64,000 nucleotides of DNA from Calamus simplicifolius. Taxonomy: Eukaryota > Streptophyta > Magnoliopsida > Arecales > Arecaceae. Under the pieces are notes generated by a model. The model saw nothing but the letters and a program-made list of their open reading frames with translations. It made no database searches and was not told where the DNA came from. The stretch lies in contig UESW01004353.1 in the NCBI GenBank assembly GCA_900491605.1, positions 822,526 to 886,525 on the forward strand, written 5' to 3'. Shown here piece after piece: positions 33,420 to 44,168 of the stretch. The stretch's first letter is position 1; every line of letters starts with the position of its first letter. A program made the position numbers and the translations under genes.

Positions 33420-35181
33420 ATGACAATTGCCGAGAGAGTTGCTAGACTTGAGGAGATTGTTGGGAAACCAGATGGAGACGGGGTACTGGACCTTGTTACC
33501 ATGGTGGCTGTTCATCAGGAGAAGCTGGAAGGAATGCATGCCGCCCAAGAAGAACTAGTCCAAGACTTGGTGGTGCGCAGTGACCATCAACGGGCTGAGC
33601 AATCTGAGAACATATCTGACATTTTGGAGAGGATTCAAGGGCTGGAAGATGAGGTGAAGTTGCTAAGGAAGACGCTGGTCAATGGGGCTGGGCCATCTTC
33701 ATCTAATTCAGACCAGTCGTCCAAAGTGAAGGTTCCTGATCCAAAGGTTTTCAATGGGAATCGGGATGCCAAAGAGTTAGAAAACTTCATATGGGATCTG
33801 GAAAATTATTTCAAAGCCATGGGAATTCCTGAGATGAATCAAGTCAATCTTGCAACGATGTATCTTGGAGATGATGCTAAACTTTGGTGGAGAACCTGGG
33901 TGTTAGATGATTTGAGCTCGGGTAGGCCTAAGATTGAATCTTGGGAACAGCTGAAAAGGGAACTCAGGGAGCAGTTCTTACCTTGCAATGTAGCTTGGAT
34001 TGCAAGGGATTCCTTGAAGAAGTTGAGGCAAACTGGTACTACAAGGGAATATGTGAAAGAGTTTAGTTCCCTAATGCTGGACATCACCAATATGAGTGAA
34101 GAAGATAAGCTATTCAACTTTATTTCTGGTTTGCAGCCTTGGGCTCAAACAGAATTAAGGCGTCAAGGAGTCAAAGATTTGCCATCAGCCATTGCAGCGG
34201 CTGAAGCTCTTATTGATTTTCGGAATCTACATTTGGATGGAGGTCAAAAGGAGAAGGCAAAGCTGGTTGAGGGGAAAATAACCAGGGATCAGAAGTGGAA
34301 AAAGAAAGGTGCAATGGGCAAGGAAAAGAAGGAAGATGATGGTGGAAAGGTAGAACCATAGCCTTTTTTTCAAGGAAAGAAGAACTCATGGGGTTGCTTC
34401 ATTTGTGGTGAAGCTCATCGAGCAAGAAATTGTCCAAAAAGGCAGGTGTTGAATGTCTTAGTCTCACAAAAGGAGGAAAGCAAGGTAGAGGAGGAATCTA
34501 CATCAAGGGTGAACCCACTTCAATTGGTGAATGCTATTGGAGCCAAGATGGAGAAGGTGCCTAAGGACTTTGCTGATTTGATGTATGTGAGTGTCAAGAT
34601 CAATGGTGCATGTGTTAGAGCCATGATGGATTCGGGTGCTACCAACAACTTCATGTCTCAAAGGGAAGCTGAGAGGTTGAAGCTCAAGGTGGTGCAGAAT
34701 TCCAGCAAGGTAAAAGCTGTGAATTCGGGAGTTATGCCGGTCCATGGTTGTGCCAACGTGGTCTTGGAAGTGGGCAGTTGGAAGAAGTCTTGCAATTTGA
34801 TGATTGTTCCTTAGATGACTTTGATCTGATTTTGGGAATGGAGTTTTTCATCCATGCAAAGGTTTCATTCATTCCTCATTTGAAAGGCGTGTTAGTGAAA
34901 GATGAAGGGTCTTCATGTTTTGTAAGAGCTGAAAGTTCTAATCCAAGTGAGAAAGGATTGATGGTTTCAGCTAAGCAAGCCAACAAGGGGCTGAAAAGAG
35001 GAGAAAGAACTTGTGTTGCAGCAATAAGAAAGGTGGAGGATGATGTTGAGGTTCTAAGGAGAAGCATTGGCTATCAGGTTGAGTTGATGTCGGGGACCTT
35101 GCCACCTAAGCAAACACCTTGTCAAAAGGTTCCTAGTGAGTTGAAGGAGCCAAGGAAGCAAATGAATGAGTTGCTGAAATG
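33420..35181 (+). pseudogene. Gag-zinc knuckle-protease-RT start (truncated polyprotein)
   Basis: ATG 33420 opens a 313-residue gag with an N-terminal coiled-coil-like stretch (to about 90) and a capsid domain (VFNGNRDAKELENFI, LGDDAKLWWRTW). A TAG at 34359-34361 interrupts it. The same frame then continues with a zinc knuckle CFICGEAHRARNC (34399-34437) and a protease (AMMDSGATNNFMS near 34621-34660) to 34814, where a frame change leads into DDFDLILGMEFF. The next frame reaches the first residues of RT (VELMSGTLPPKQ, ELKEPRKQMNELLK) and breaks off near 35180. The TAG could in principle be a readthrough stop, but its place inside gag, before the zinc knuckle, makes decay more likely. Confidence 0.75.
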
Positions 35182-35571
35182 TTCGGACGTGCGCAGTCAA
35201 GGGAGACACGCATTTTCAGCAACCGGGAGCGCGCAGCCAGGTGGTGTGGTGCGCGCATATCCATCAGCAGGGCACGCACAACAGATGGTGCAAAGTGTGT
35301 GTGTTTCTAGGAGGTTGGACGTGCACAACCAGGAGCACAGCGGGCGCTTTTATTGCAGCCGAGTGTGCCCAGCAAGAGAGCGCAGAGCACGCAGTATGGG
35401 CGAAGCGAACAGATCCCATGCATAGCAAGTGCAGATTTTAGGCACAGTGCAGGGCAGCAGCTGGAGTTACTTGGAAATGGGCAGCAAACTGGTGGACGTT
35501 TGAGGAGCAAGTGCGGCAATACTTGCGAAAGGTACCGATGAGGGCGTCGGTCTTCTCTGCCCATGGAGAAA
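35182..35571 (+). other. GC-rich filler replacing RT-RNase H-integrase
   Basis: Full of 'gcgcgcag' and 'cacgcac' words, without recognisable protein or repeat homology in this window. It occupies the position where about 4 kb of pol would be. Confidence 0.55.
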
Positions 35572-36761
35572 TGTCACCACCCTGACATCGCGCATGTGCG
35601 CGCATCCGCAGGGCCGAGTGCAGATGAGATTGGCCGCGGTGGAGATGGGCCGAGGCCGATGCCGAAGCCGACGCCGTTGCCAAGGCCGACGCTGATGCCG
35701 AGACCAACACCAAGACCGAGGTGGGCCGTCCTCGATGCCGAGGTCGAGGTGGGCCGCTACTAAGATGAGCCCAAGGCCGAATGGGGCGAGTGTCGGGGTC
35801 GGCAAGGCATGAGCAGGACTGGGCAGCACGTGTGCAGCGAGCGTGCATGGTTGAGTTGAGGTTTGTGACCCAGACTGGGCGCAGCACAAGCAAGCGGGCC
35901 AGGCGAGCGAGTGCGCAGGTCGGACGAGACAGGCGTGGGCGCACACGAGACTGGACGTGACATGTGCTGAGCGCAAGTGCAGAGGTGGCGCGGTGCACGG
36001 GAAACTGTACGGTGCGTGCGGGCATGTTGACGAGTGAGCGGTGCGGAGCGAAACGGACCGAGATGAAAGTGTAGGATCGGGCGGACGCTAGCTTGCGCCG
36101 AAGCAGCGCGCAAGCTAGGCATGCGCAGGACGATGCGCATAGCTGAAGTGATTAGCAAAGCACATGTAATCTAACATAGTGGCTGGTTGCAAACAGTCAA
36201 AGAGGGTTTGATAACTTAAGTTAGATGAGGTTTAGTGAGATGGTGCTAGGCGTGTGAGCTAAACATGTGAGGCTGAACCGTGTACATGTGTGCAGTCCAA
36301 TTGAAGTCCCGGAATTTATATATGGGGGGGCAGCTTGGATGTAAAGGGGAGGGAGGCTAATCATTCAGAAAGGGAAGAGAGGCGATTCTTGTGGAGAGGA
36401 TCCAGGTGGGATTCTTGAGGGAGTCGTGTGCCTTCTTGGAGGAAGGTAGCTGTAATCCAAGTGTGTTGGAATGAAAGTCTTTTCCCGTTTTATTGTAAGC
36501 CTTGAAGGTGTGTGCATGGAGGCTGAACCTTGTGGAAGAAAGCTGGATGAGCGCAGCCCAGCTAACCAGCAAGAAGATCTCTAAAAGAGCTAATCCTAGA
36601 TCCGAAAATAGAGGTTCTTAGACGTGGCTCGAAGAGGATTGGAAGCACTGCTGGATGAAAGGCTGGCTAAGGCGGGCGCAGCCTTAGCACCGCACACCTT
36701 TGGAAGACCACTTTAAGAAAGAAAGTGGGAGATATCCGCTGTGAATTCTAGGGGTGTGACA
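35572..36761 (+). repeat. 3' LTR of gag-only element
   Basis: 1,190 bp, TGTCACC to GTGTGACA, preceded by 'atggagaaa', a weak polypurine tract. Confidence 0.85.
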
Positions 36762-36816
36762 CCAAGTCTGGGTGCGATTACCGTAGTCCATGGGGTTTAT
36801 TGGCCCCATTAGGTAT

Positions 36817-37452
36817 TATCTTACATAGATAAAGTAGGCCAAGGCACCAAAATTCCAAAATTTTATGACAAACGAGATATTCCAACTAGTGTGTAATATA
36901 ATAACATAAAATATGTCAAATACTTATTTGTATATACTTTATTTAGGAGATGACTTGATATGATATCTATGCGATGTCGATCCAATATAATCCACTTTTA
37001 GGCCCCATTGGAAGGATGTCTCATAAATTAAAGGGTTCAAATATGATTCTATTTTATAAGTTTTCTCAACCTTTATGCTTCAATCCCACGTGTTTAACAC
37101 CTCTTATTCAATGCCTTAAACCCCTTATGGCATCTCTTATACTTTTGAGCTGCATTTCATTTATGGCACCACCCACATGCAACTGAAAGTATAGTAGCAC
37201 AAGCCTAAATTAAAACATGGGTAGTGACATTTTCATTCTTATTCTCGAAAATGAGATGACATACAAGTTATGATTGTAGAAGGGTTTATAATTTTTTTGG
37301 ACACCTCACCAGGTTGTAAGTCATTTTTTTGCTAGTAGGAAGATAGGAGGATTTATACACTTTCAACAATTTTGCTAGGTCTCAAGCCCTATTTTTATAC
37401 GAGGTATATTAGAGATGAGACATCTGCATAACATATCTTTTATAAATACATC
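36817..37452. other. AT-rich intergenic sequence, no gene seen
   Basis: No repeat or domain recognised; the target region of the solo LTR that follows. Confidence 0.55.
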
Positions 37453-37457
37453 ATAAC

Positions 37458-38946
37458 TGTTGGCCAAATGGCAACCCAAGAGAGGGGGATGAATTGGGTT
37501 CTTAAAAATTTTAACGCTTAAAAATAATCTCAAAAAGTAAAAGTGCACAAGGTTAAATGCAATGAGTGTAGTGCTAAGAGTGCAAAGCAGAATATAAAGA
37601 TAGAGTAGAGAGAAAGAGAGACAAGCATGATAAACATAAAGATTTATAGTGGTTCAGTGTTATCTATACCTACATCAACTCCCATGCAACTCTTGGGCCC
37701 ACACTATAATCAACCTGATTACTGTCGAGTTTTTTACAAGCTCACAACTCAAACTTATTATTTTACAACGGGATCACAATGAACTCAGCCGGTTTTCACT
37801 GGCTCACCAGCACAAAACCTATCACAAACTATCTTAGCTTGCACAAGGCCAAACTGCCTTACCTGATTTAATCCCCTGATTGAATAGTAAATAAATGTAA
37901 TAAGAGTAAGGTTACAATAGATATACAGCTCCTTAAATGAGCGAATAAGCCATATAAACAAGATAGAAATAGAAGAGCCTGATTTAGAAGATTTTTGAAG
38001 TTGAACTTTTCTTTTTTTCTTCTTTTTCTCTTTTCCTCAGAAATAATCTTCCTCAAGTTGGGCTTGAAACTTTAGAAGATTCATTGATATAGAGACTTTT
38101 GAAGAACTAGAAATTTCTTCTTTTTCTTTCTACTTGATGAAAATCCTTCAAGATTGACTTTTGAATGCTTTAGATTTCTTTAAACTCTTTTTCAAATATT
38201 TGGGATTTCAAATCTGAACTTTTTTTTTAATTTTTCTCTCCTCTCTTTTCTTTTTTTAAATGATCGGATAGCTCCATTTATAATCTCCTCTTAATCCATT
38301 CTTGGATAAAAACTAACCGTTAAAAGTACTTATGGATGTATTTTGCACAAAAGAGAAAAGAACCGTTGAGGTTTGTTGAAGAAAAAATAACCTCTAGAGT
38401 CATCTTTGATACTTCTAAAATTCACCTCTGATAAGTTAGAGTTGGCTCTAATCTGGCATGGAGTCAGCTCTAAGTCAGGCTGCTTGATAACATTTGCTCA
38501 TCGTGGAGTCAGCTCTGGCTTTTCGTGGGGTTGACATCTTTATGCGCTGGAGTCGGCTCTAACAAATGCAGAAGCCAACTCTAATTGAGCCCAAAAAAAT
38601 ATTTCTATTTCACTATTAGAGTCGGCTCTAATTTTCTGCAGGAGTCGGATCTAATTTGACGCAGAAAAGAGATTCTCTATCTTTAGATTAGAGTCGGCTC
38701 TAATCTCTACATGAGTCGGCTCTAATCCATGCCAAAAGTATCAAACTGTTTCGATACGCTCCAGAGTCGGTTCTAATGACTGAAACTTGACACTTAATAT
38801 AAGATATGGATTCAAACTAATTTTTCTTGAATTTTGATTAATTAAACATTTTAAATTCCTGAAACACTTAATCAAAATCATTAGTAATATAAGAAATATA
38901 CTCATATGATTTTTGTTATTCATCAAAATCAATAATTGGGTCAACA
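37458..38946 (-). mobile_element. Solo LTR (SIRE/Maximus-like copia), TSD ATAAC
   Basis: 1,489 bp with TGTTG...CAACA ends and ATAAC at 37453-37457 and 38947-38951. Read on the minus strand it begins TGTTGACCCAATTATTGATT, a start I associate with SIRE-type copia LTRs, and has a TATA-like attataaatgg near 38270-38285. The minus orientation follows from both. It carries a dispersed repeat of 'gagtcggctctaat' (38420-38790). No PBS or coding region adjoins it. Confidence 0.75.
38420..38790. repeat. Interspersed 'gagtcggctctaat' repeats
   Basis: About ten copies, some inverted (near 38572), spaced 25-60 bp within the solo LTR. The word is itself a partial palindrome (GAG...CTC). Confidence 0.7.
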
Positions 38947-39226
38947 ATAACCTAATCCAATTTAAAAGTCTTAAAGGCCATGACAACCTAAATTGCATTA
39001 TGCTATTCTGAAGGAAGAATTCAACTACCTTTGTTATGATAACCTCCAAATATGCTTCATTCTTTGTTAACCTCTGAAGGGATAGAAGATTAGTAATATT
39101 TTAGCAAAACATTAGAACCTATAATGCCTTGTTTGCTTTTACTTCATTTTGTGGCTGTATTGATAATTCAGTCAATACTCGCTTTGAATCATGTACATTC
39201 CATTTAAATAAACAAAATTATTACCA

Positions 39227-39930
39227 TCTCTTGGGCAAAGTCCAAAGGTTACACAATCGTACATTTATGACATAGAGAATGAAGTCCATAACAGAATTAT
39301 GGTATTGAATAGAAATGAGATTAGCAATGGAGTTGATAATGCTATAATAGATGATCTGTTAAAAATGTTTGATGAACATATTAAGTTAGAAAGTGTTTTT
39401 GAATGGCAAGGGATAGATTCTAGTAATCTGGCATTAGACAATTAAGATTGCATCTTGTTGGTTCAAGAAATTCTAATGGCTACCAATATAATTTGCTGAC
39501 GACATCTAAAGTGGTAGCAATCATAGTGACATTATTGTTAAATATAGAACATATGGCTTGCAATAAGTCAATGAGGCACATCTAAGTTACATAGGACTAT
39601 AGTATTCTATTCTGTTTTTATCTCCATTTGGTGAAGATGGTTGTCGATTCCAGAAATTCTAATGGCTACCAATATAATTTGCTGATGGCATCTAAAGTGG
39701 CAGCAATCATAGTGACCTTATTGTTGAATATAGAACATATGACTTGCAATAAATCAATGAAGCACATCTAAGTTATATAGGACTATAGTATTCTATTCTG
39801 TTTCTATCTCCATTTGGTGAAGATGGTTACCAACCAAGTATATTATTTTGTAATATAGAGGGAACAAGGCTAGAAAAAAGGAAAAGGGTTACAACGTTGG
39901 AATACTATGTTTTACTACAAAGTATTTTCC
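39227..39930 (+). pseudogene. Helitron helicase relic (N-terminal Helitron domain)
   Basis: Frame 39227-39445 reads SLGQSPKVTQSYIYDIENEV then HNRIM and LLKMFDEHIKL, matching in order the conserved 'YDTENEV.NR ... MLDE.N' pattern of plant Helitron RepHel proteins, and ends at TAA. Two tandem 186-bp units follow (39466-39651 and 39652-39837), each with the pattern NSNGYQYNL..TSKV and the SPFGEDG end of the same domain. The sequence continues in frame with YQPSILFCNIEG and KRVTTLEYY to about 39930. No Rep catalytic motif or helicase domain is left. RepHel would perform rolling-circle transposition; this copy cannot. Confidence 0.7.
39466..39837 (+). repeat. Tandem duplication, 186-bp unit, in Helitron relic
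   Basis: The two units are about 93% alike by eye and the unit length is exactly 62 codons, so the duplication kept the reading frame. Confidence 0.85.
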
Positions 39931-42900
39931 TTAATACGAAAAATTTCTCTTTTTTTAAGTTCCATGTTTTACTCATTCTCTTTTCTTAGTTCTTTCTCTC
40001 TGGTCTTTTCCTCAACCATCTAGAAATTACATTTTTGGTTGTGCCATATGCAAAAATAATAGAAAAGGAGAATCTTCTCTTGATGGTTGTATCCTTCATT
40101 TCCTTCCATTGTCCTCCCAAACTTTCTTTACCTGTTTTACCACTTAATCGCATTGCATTCCATACTAATGTTGCTTATTATTACTATATAAGGGCATCAA
40201 GAAAGGACAAAATAAATCATCTACACATGTTCTCTATTTTCCTTCATTCTTCTTCTTTTAGCTTTATTTCTTTTTCATCACCTTCTTATTAACTCTTCCC
40301 TTATCTATCATCAAGCAACTAAGAAAGGATGATATTGAGGAATATGACATGTAGGGTTTCATGATGGTGGCAATAGCGAATTCCATCTTGCCCAACTTTG
40401 GAGAGTAACTAATTATGCCTAAAAAAATGATCTCCAATCATGTTGCTTGGATCACTTATTATGAGGGATTCTGAAAAAGATTGCTTAAAAGCTATCTTCA
40501 TCACTACCTTTAAGTGAATAATTATTGATTTTTTATTTACCTTATTGATATCCCATATGTGAATATCAATAAGTATATCCCATATGTGAATTTTAATGAA
40601 TTTTTTATTTAGTTGGGAAAAGGCTTAGATGAGTAGAGTAGAGTATATCCCATATGTGAATTTTAATGGATTTGATGATTTATATCATTATTGTGTTTCA
40701 TGGTTATTATAAAAGTCACATATAACTTCTAGGATTTCTAGTAGATCATATATTGTTTTGAGATTTTTGATTCTAATTATTTTCTTTTTCCCTTCTAGGT
40801 TTCATATTTCTTAATAATTTTTTTAGTATTTTTTATACAAAGTTGTCTTGCAAGTTTTTTAAGGAAGCCGATAATGATGTTCTTGCTTATCTTATATTTT
40901 TTTCTTCTCATACATTTTATATCTTTGTTTTTTTAAAAAAAATTATGCAAGTAAATGATTAAGGAGATTATATCTGAAGATAGTGATTGAGTTGAAGTTT
41001 TCTTTTGGACTTTATTTACATGTGTATTTAAAGAAATCATCAACATGACAAATTAAGTATTTGATATTCACAAATCTATAGAAATGCTTAATTATCTATA
41101 CAAAAGCAGCCATATGTTGAAAAACGAACCATACAAATACAAATCATCAAAATATAAAATAAAAGCATACAAAGTTGAGTGAATTTAGTAGATAACTCCT
41201 GAACATAAACAAATCAATTCCTCTGTTATACATCAATTCATTCAAAAAATAGCATATTGGATAATGTTATTATAACAATTAATTTAAGATGTTATGAAGT
41301 ATAGGCAAGAAATTTTCAAAGTGAATGCTTTTATTTGTAGGCATTTTCAGTATTGTAGATAAAACATAGAGTAGTTTTCTGCTTATTAAATCTGAAAATG
41401 GACGCGAATTTCCATCTTTACAACCTATACATGTTATAATAACATATTTCCTTCTCTATTTATTTATGAAATGACATACAATCACAAGTTGGATAATTTG
41501 ACTCTTGGTCCAAGTTAGTCTCTTTCACCTATACATCTTTGATACATAGTAAACTAATCTCAACCAAACCAATTTAGTTTCCAAGTTCTATTCCATTGAT
41601 CACCCATTGATTTCTAGTAACCACTAATTTTAAGACACTAATTTTAAAGTAAATGTTTAGTGATTTTACAAACACTTAGTGATACTCATGACATATTGAT
41701 TTTACAAGAGTAAATACTTAAACTCTATAGGATAAGAATCAAAAGCTAAGGATTGCTTGGCAAGTACTATTGTCATATATGAGTAAATATTAAATATATA
41801 ATAATAAATACCAACATTATTTGGATAAACAAAAACTCTATAAGCTAGGACAATAAAAATAATATGCATGTACTAATTTCCAAAAAAATAAAAAATGTAA
41901 GAATTGTATACTTATAGTTGCTTAGAAATAATAAAATAGAAAGTAGAATAACATTCCACAAATAATGATTATATTGTTTGGTTTTTATGTAATTTGCATT
42001 TACATTATTAATAGCTAATTCATATCCATATCTATTTATAAATTTATAAACTAAATTTCATCATTCAATTAGTTTTCATATTAATATTTATATCCATTAA
42101 ATAAATTTGAACTTATATATGGATATACTAATATCCCATCTATATCTAGCCCTGGGAATAATTTTCAAAATTACACATATCTATACATGCAATGAATGTC
42201 ATCTATGCAAAATTGCAAAAGCAAATATATAAAAATTACACTTAGTAAACAAAATTCCATGCTTATATATGAAGATATTGTATTGCCCTTATTAGACTTA
42301 TTATTTCATTAACTTTAATATTACAATAATTTGTTTCTTATCAATGACTAGGATCAAAAATGTTTTAAGATTTCAACATTATTAATTTTCACTGATAAGG
42401 TTTGTTGATTACTTTTTTCTTATTAGTGTCATGAATAAATTAGGCACATTAAACATGTAAACTTGAGGCAATGAATGGATAATTTTGATATTTTAAGCTA
42501 GTAATTTTAAGATATTAAACTAATGACTTTAACTATAAGGAAAAGAATGAGATAAATGATCGATCTGACCAATGAGCATGTAAGCCCTTTAAACATCAAA
42601 GAGGAATGCTAGTCATAATTTTTTCCATATGCTTACAGAACCAAAGAGTAATTGCCCATAAATATAAAAGAATTAAGAGAATTGCCATCAAAACATAAAG
42701 AGGAGAGGCTTGTAACCTAGATATAATGGTCTCACAACGGAACAAAAAATCTAAAATATTTAAGTACTATAAAAAATTTACTCTTCTATTACAACTTTTT
42801 ATTAGTTATTGAAAATACTGCCAATAAAAGTATATAATCTATTACAAAAAAAATTAACTTGTCACTAAATTCAAATCATTATTTATTTATGTGGAAACAA

Positions 42901-43084
42901 GATTAAGTCATAATATAAATTAATTGGTTTTGTTACAACTTTTAAGAAATTACCACAAAATGCAATCCTAAAAATTTGAAAAGACTTGTCTCGAAAAAGC
43001 AAAGTAAGGCATGAGATTGCAATTTAACTTTTTTTGACAAATATTTTTCTCGAAGTAATTATTTTATAGTGATAACTATTGTTA
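39931..43084. other. AT-rich intergenic sequence, no gene seen
   Basis: Highly AT-rich, with only short ORFs (for example 40035-40292, no domain). The one structural feature found is the LINE-tail insertion at 40599-40643. Confidence 0.6.
40599..40643 (+). mobile_element. 45-bp LINE 3'-tail insertion with 25-bp TSD
   Basis: The insert ends 'aaaaggcttagatgagtaga' plus a GAGTA-type tail, matching the minus-strand LINE end at 43085-43130. It is flanked by a 25-bp direct repeat (tatatcccatatgtgaattt and five more bases) at 40574-40598 and 40644-40668, the hallmark of target-primed reverse transcription. It is an extreme 5' truncation. Confidence 0.75.
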
Positions 43085-43329
43085 TCATAAAACTCAACTC
43101 AACTCATCTAAGCCTTTTCTCAACTTCATGGGATCGGCTACATGAATATGCTTCCTTCACTCATCTCTATTTTAAGATTAAGTCGATACTTAAATTATAA
43201 ATAGTTATATCTTTCTTAATTATTTTTATCCATATTAGTTTAAGTCTATCACTACCTCTATCAGTACCATGAACGGTTAAAATATCACTCTTTCTAACCA
43301 TACAAGTTACTTTTGTCATACAAGTTATC
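43085..43329 (-). mobile_element. LINE (RTE-like) 3' end fragment, minus strand
   Basis: On the minus strand the sequence passes through 'gtagccgatcccatgaagtt' and 'aaaaggcttagatgagttga' and ends in a short GAGTT repeat tail, similar to the 3' ends of plant RTE-type LINEs as I remember them. No coding part is open. Confidence 0.5.
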
Positions 43330-43560
43330 ACTACAATAAAATATGATGGTAACAACTCTTTTTTTCGACGCTCATTAGAAATGTCGAGAGTGTTCCCAAT
43401 TAGCCGATGCTTTTGAAAAGCGTGAGCGATGATTATGGGATGCCAACGCTAAAAAGCGTGGGCAGCATAAATTTCTAATACGATGCTGACGCTTTTTAGC
43501 GTCTGCATCGTATTTTTATCCACATGGCATACTTCTGTTTCAATTTTCACAAGAAACACC
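43330..43560 (+). mobile_element. CACTA-type transposon terminus
   Basis: Begins CACTACAATAAAA, close to the CACTACAAGAAAA end of plant CACTA (En/Spm) elements. Subterminal inverted words follow: 'gatgcttttgaaaagcgtga', 'caacgctaaaaagcgtgg' and 'gacgctttttagcgtctg', as in CACTA ends. The other end (TTTTATTGTAGTG) was not found in the window. Confidence 0.5.
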
Positions 43561-44168
43561 AAAAATTTTGAAACAAAAATCAAATAAATAAAGGCCAAGG
43601 ATTAGATCTCCTTGGGGGCGTCTCCGATCCATTGTTTTGATCCATTGTTCGGCCTCCGCCGACGCCGATTCCATTGCCGAAACCTATGATCGACCCTGGA
43701 CCTCTCTCTCAGAGGGGATCTTAAGAACCGACGGCATTTTTGGGGAACTCCCGGCGAGCGGGAAGCCCAATCGACAACAATAGATCGGCCTCAGTTCGAG
43801 GTCGGTAAACAAAAAGACGTTTGGCCCCTCCTCGCCTTCCCTCCAGCCGTTTCTCGCTTGGTTCTGCTTTCGGTTTCGCCCGTTCCTCTCGCTCCATTCG
43901 GATCTCTTGGTTCATTCCCTCATTCTCTTCCCTAAGATATTTCTTGATTTTTCGCTTTTCTGTTTGAATTTCTGGTTTTTATGCATCTTTATTAGGTCAC
44001 AGGTGGGAGATCCAATTCAATGGAGTCGAGTTTTTTTTTTTTCTTTCTTTCTTGCATAGTTCTAGATTTATGGGGAAACCTACAGGTTTATTGGCTCTTT
44101 GACATGGATCTTGGCCCGAGATTTGTGGTTTCTAGTTCTTTTGAGTGCTGATCTGTCTAGAATCAGAT
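43561..44168. other. Unassigned sequence between CACTA end and Tat LTR
   Basis: Mixed GC content with a CT-rich stretch (43830-43940). It could be the CACTA interior or a captured 5' UTR; no frame supports a gene. Confidence 0.4.

Larger units (their letters stand above)
31200..36761 (+). mobile_element. Non-autonomous gag-protease-only LTR retroelement
   Basis: The LTRs are 31200-32394 and 35572-36761, near-identical. The 3' LTR has proper ends (TGTCACC...GTGTGACA); the 5' LTR has lost its TGT. A PBS match (TGGTATCAGAGC) is at 32396-32407. The internal region encodes gag, zinc knuckle and protease and then stops a few residues into RT. No RT palm, RNase H or integrase remains, and about 390 bp of unrelated GC-rich sequence fills the gap to the 3' LTR. 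Similar LTRs despite missing pol imply it was copied in trans by an autonomous relative. Confidence 0.8.
28758..36811 (-). mobile_element. Gypsy LTR locus with nested gag-only element, TSD GGTAT
   Basis: The left part (28758-31207) is a full-length minus-strand gypsy LTR homologous to 1888-9733. The right end (36764-36811) is a 47-bp piece repeating the LTR terminus ('agtctgggtgcgattacc' to 'ttggccccatta'). GGTAT flanks both outer ends (28753-28757, 36812-36816). The two terminal copies differ at several bases, so the short piece is not a target duplication of the nested insertion. It looks like the remainder of a second LTR. The terminus CATTA is one change from the CATCA of the 25177-26942 LTR. 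Confidence 0.5.

Noticed and set aside
36764..36807. 43-bp repeat of LTR terminus as the target duplication of the gag-only element
   Set aside because: Far longer than the 4-6 bp of LTR integrases and it differs at several bases from 31161-31201.
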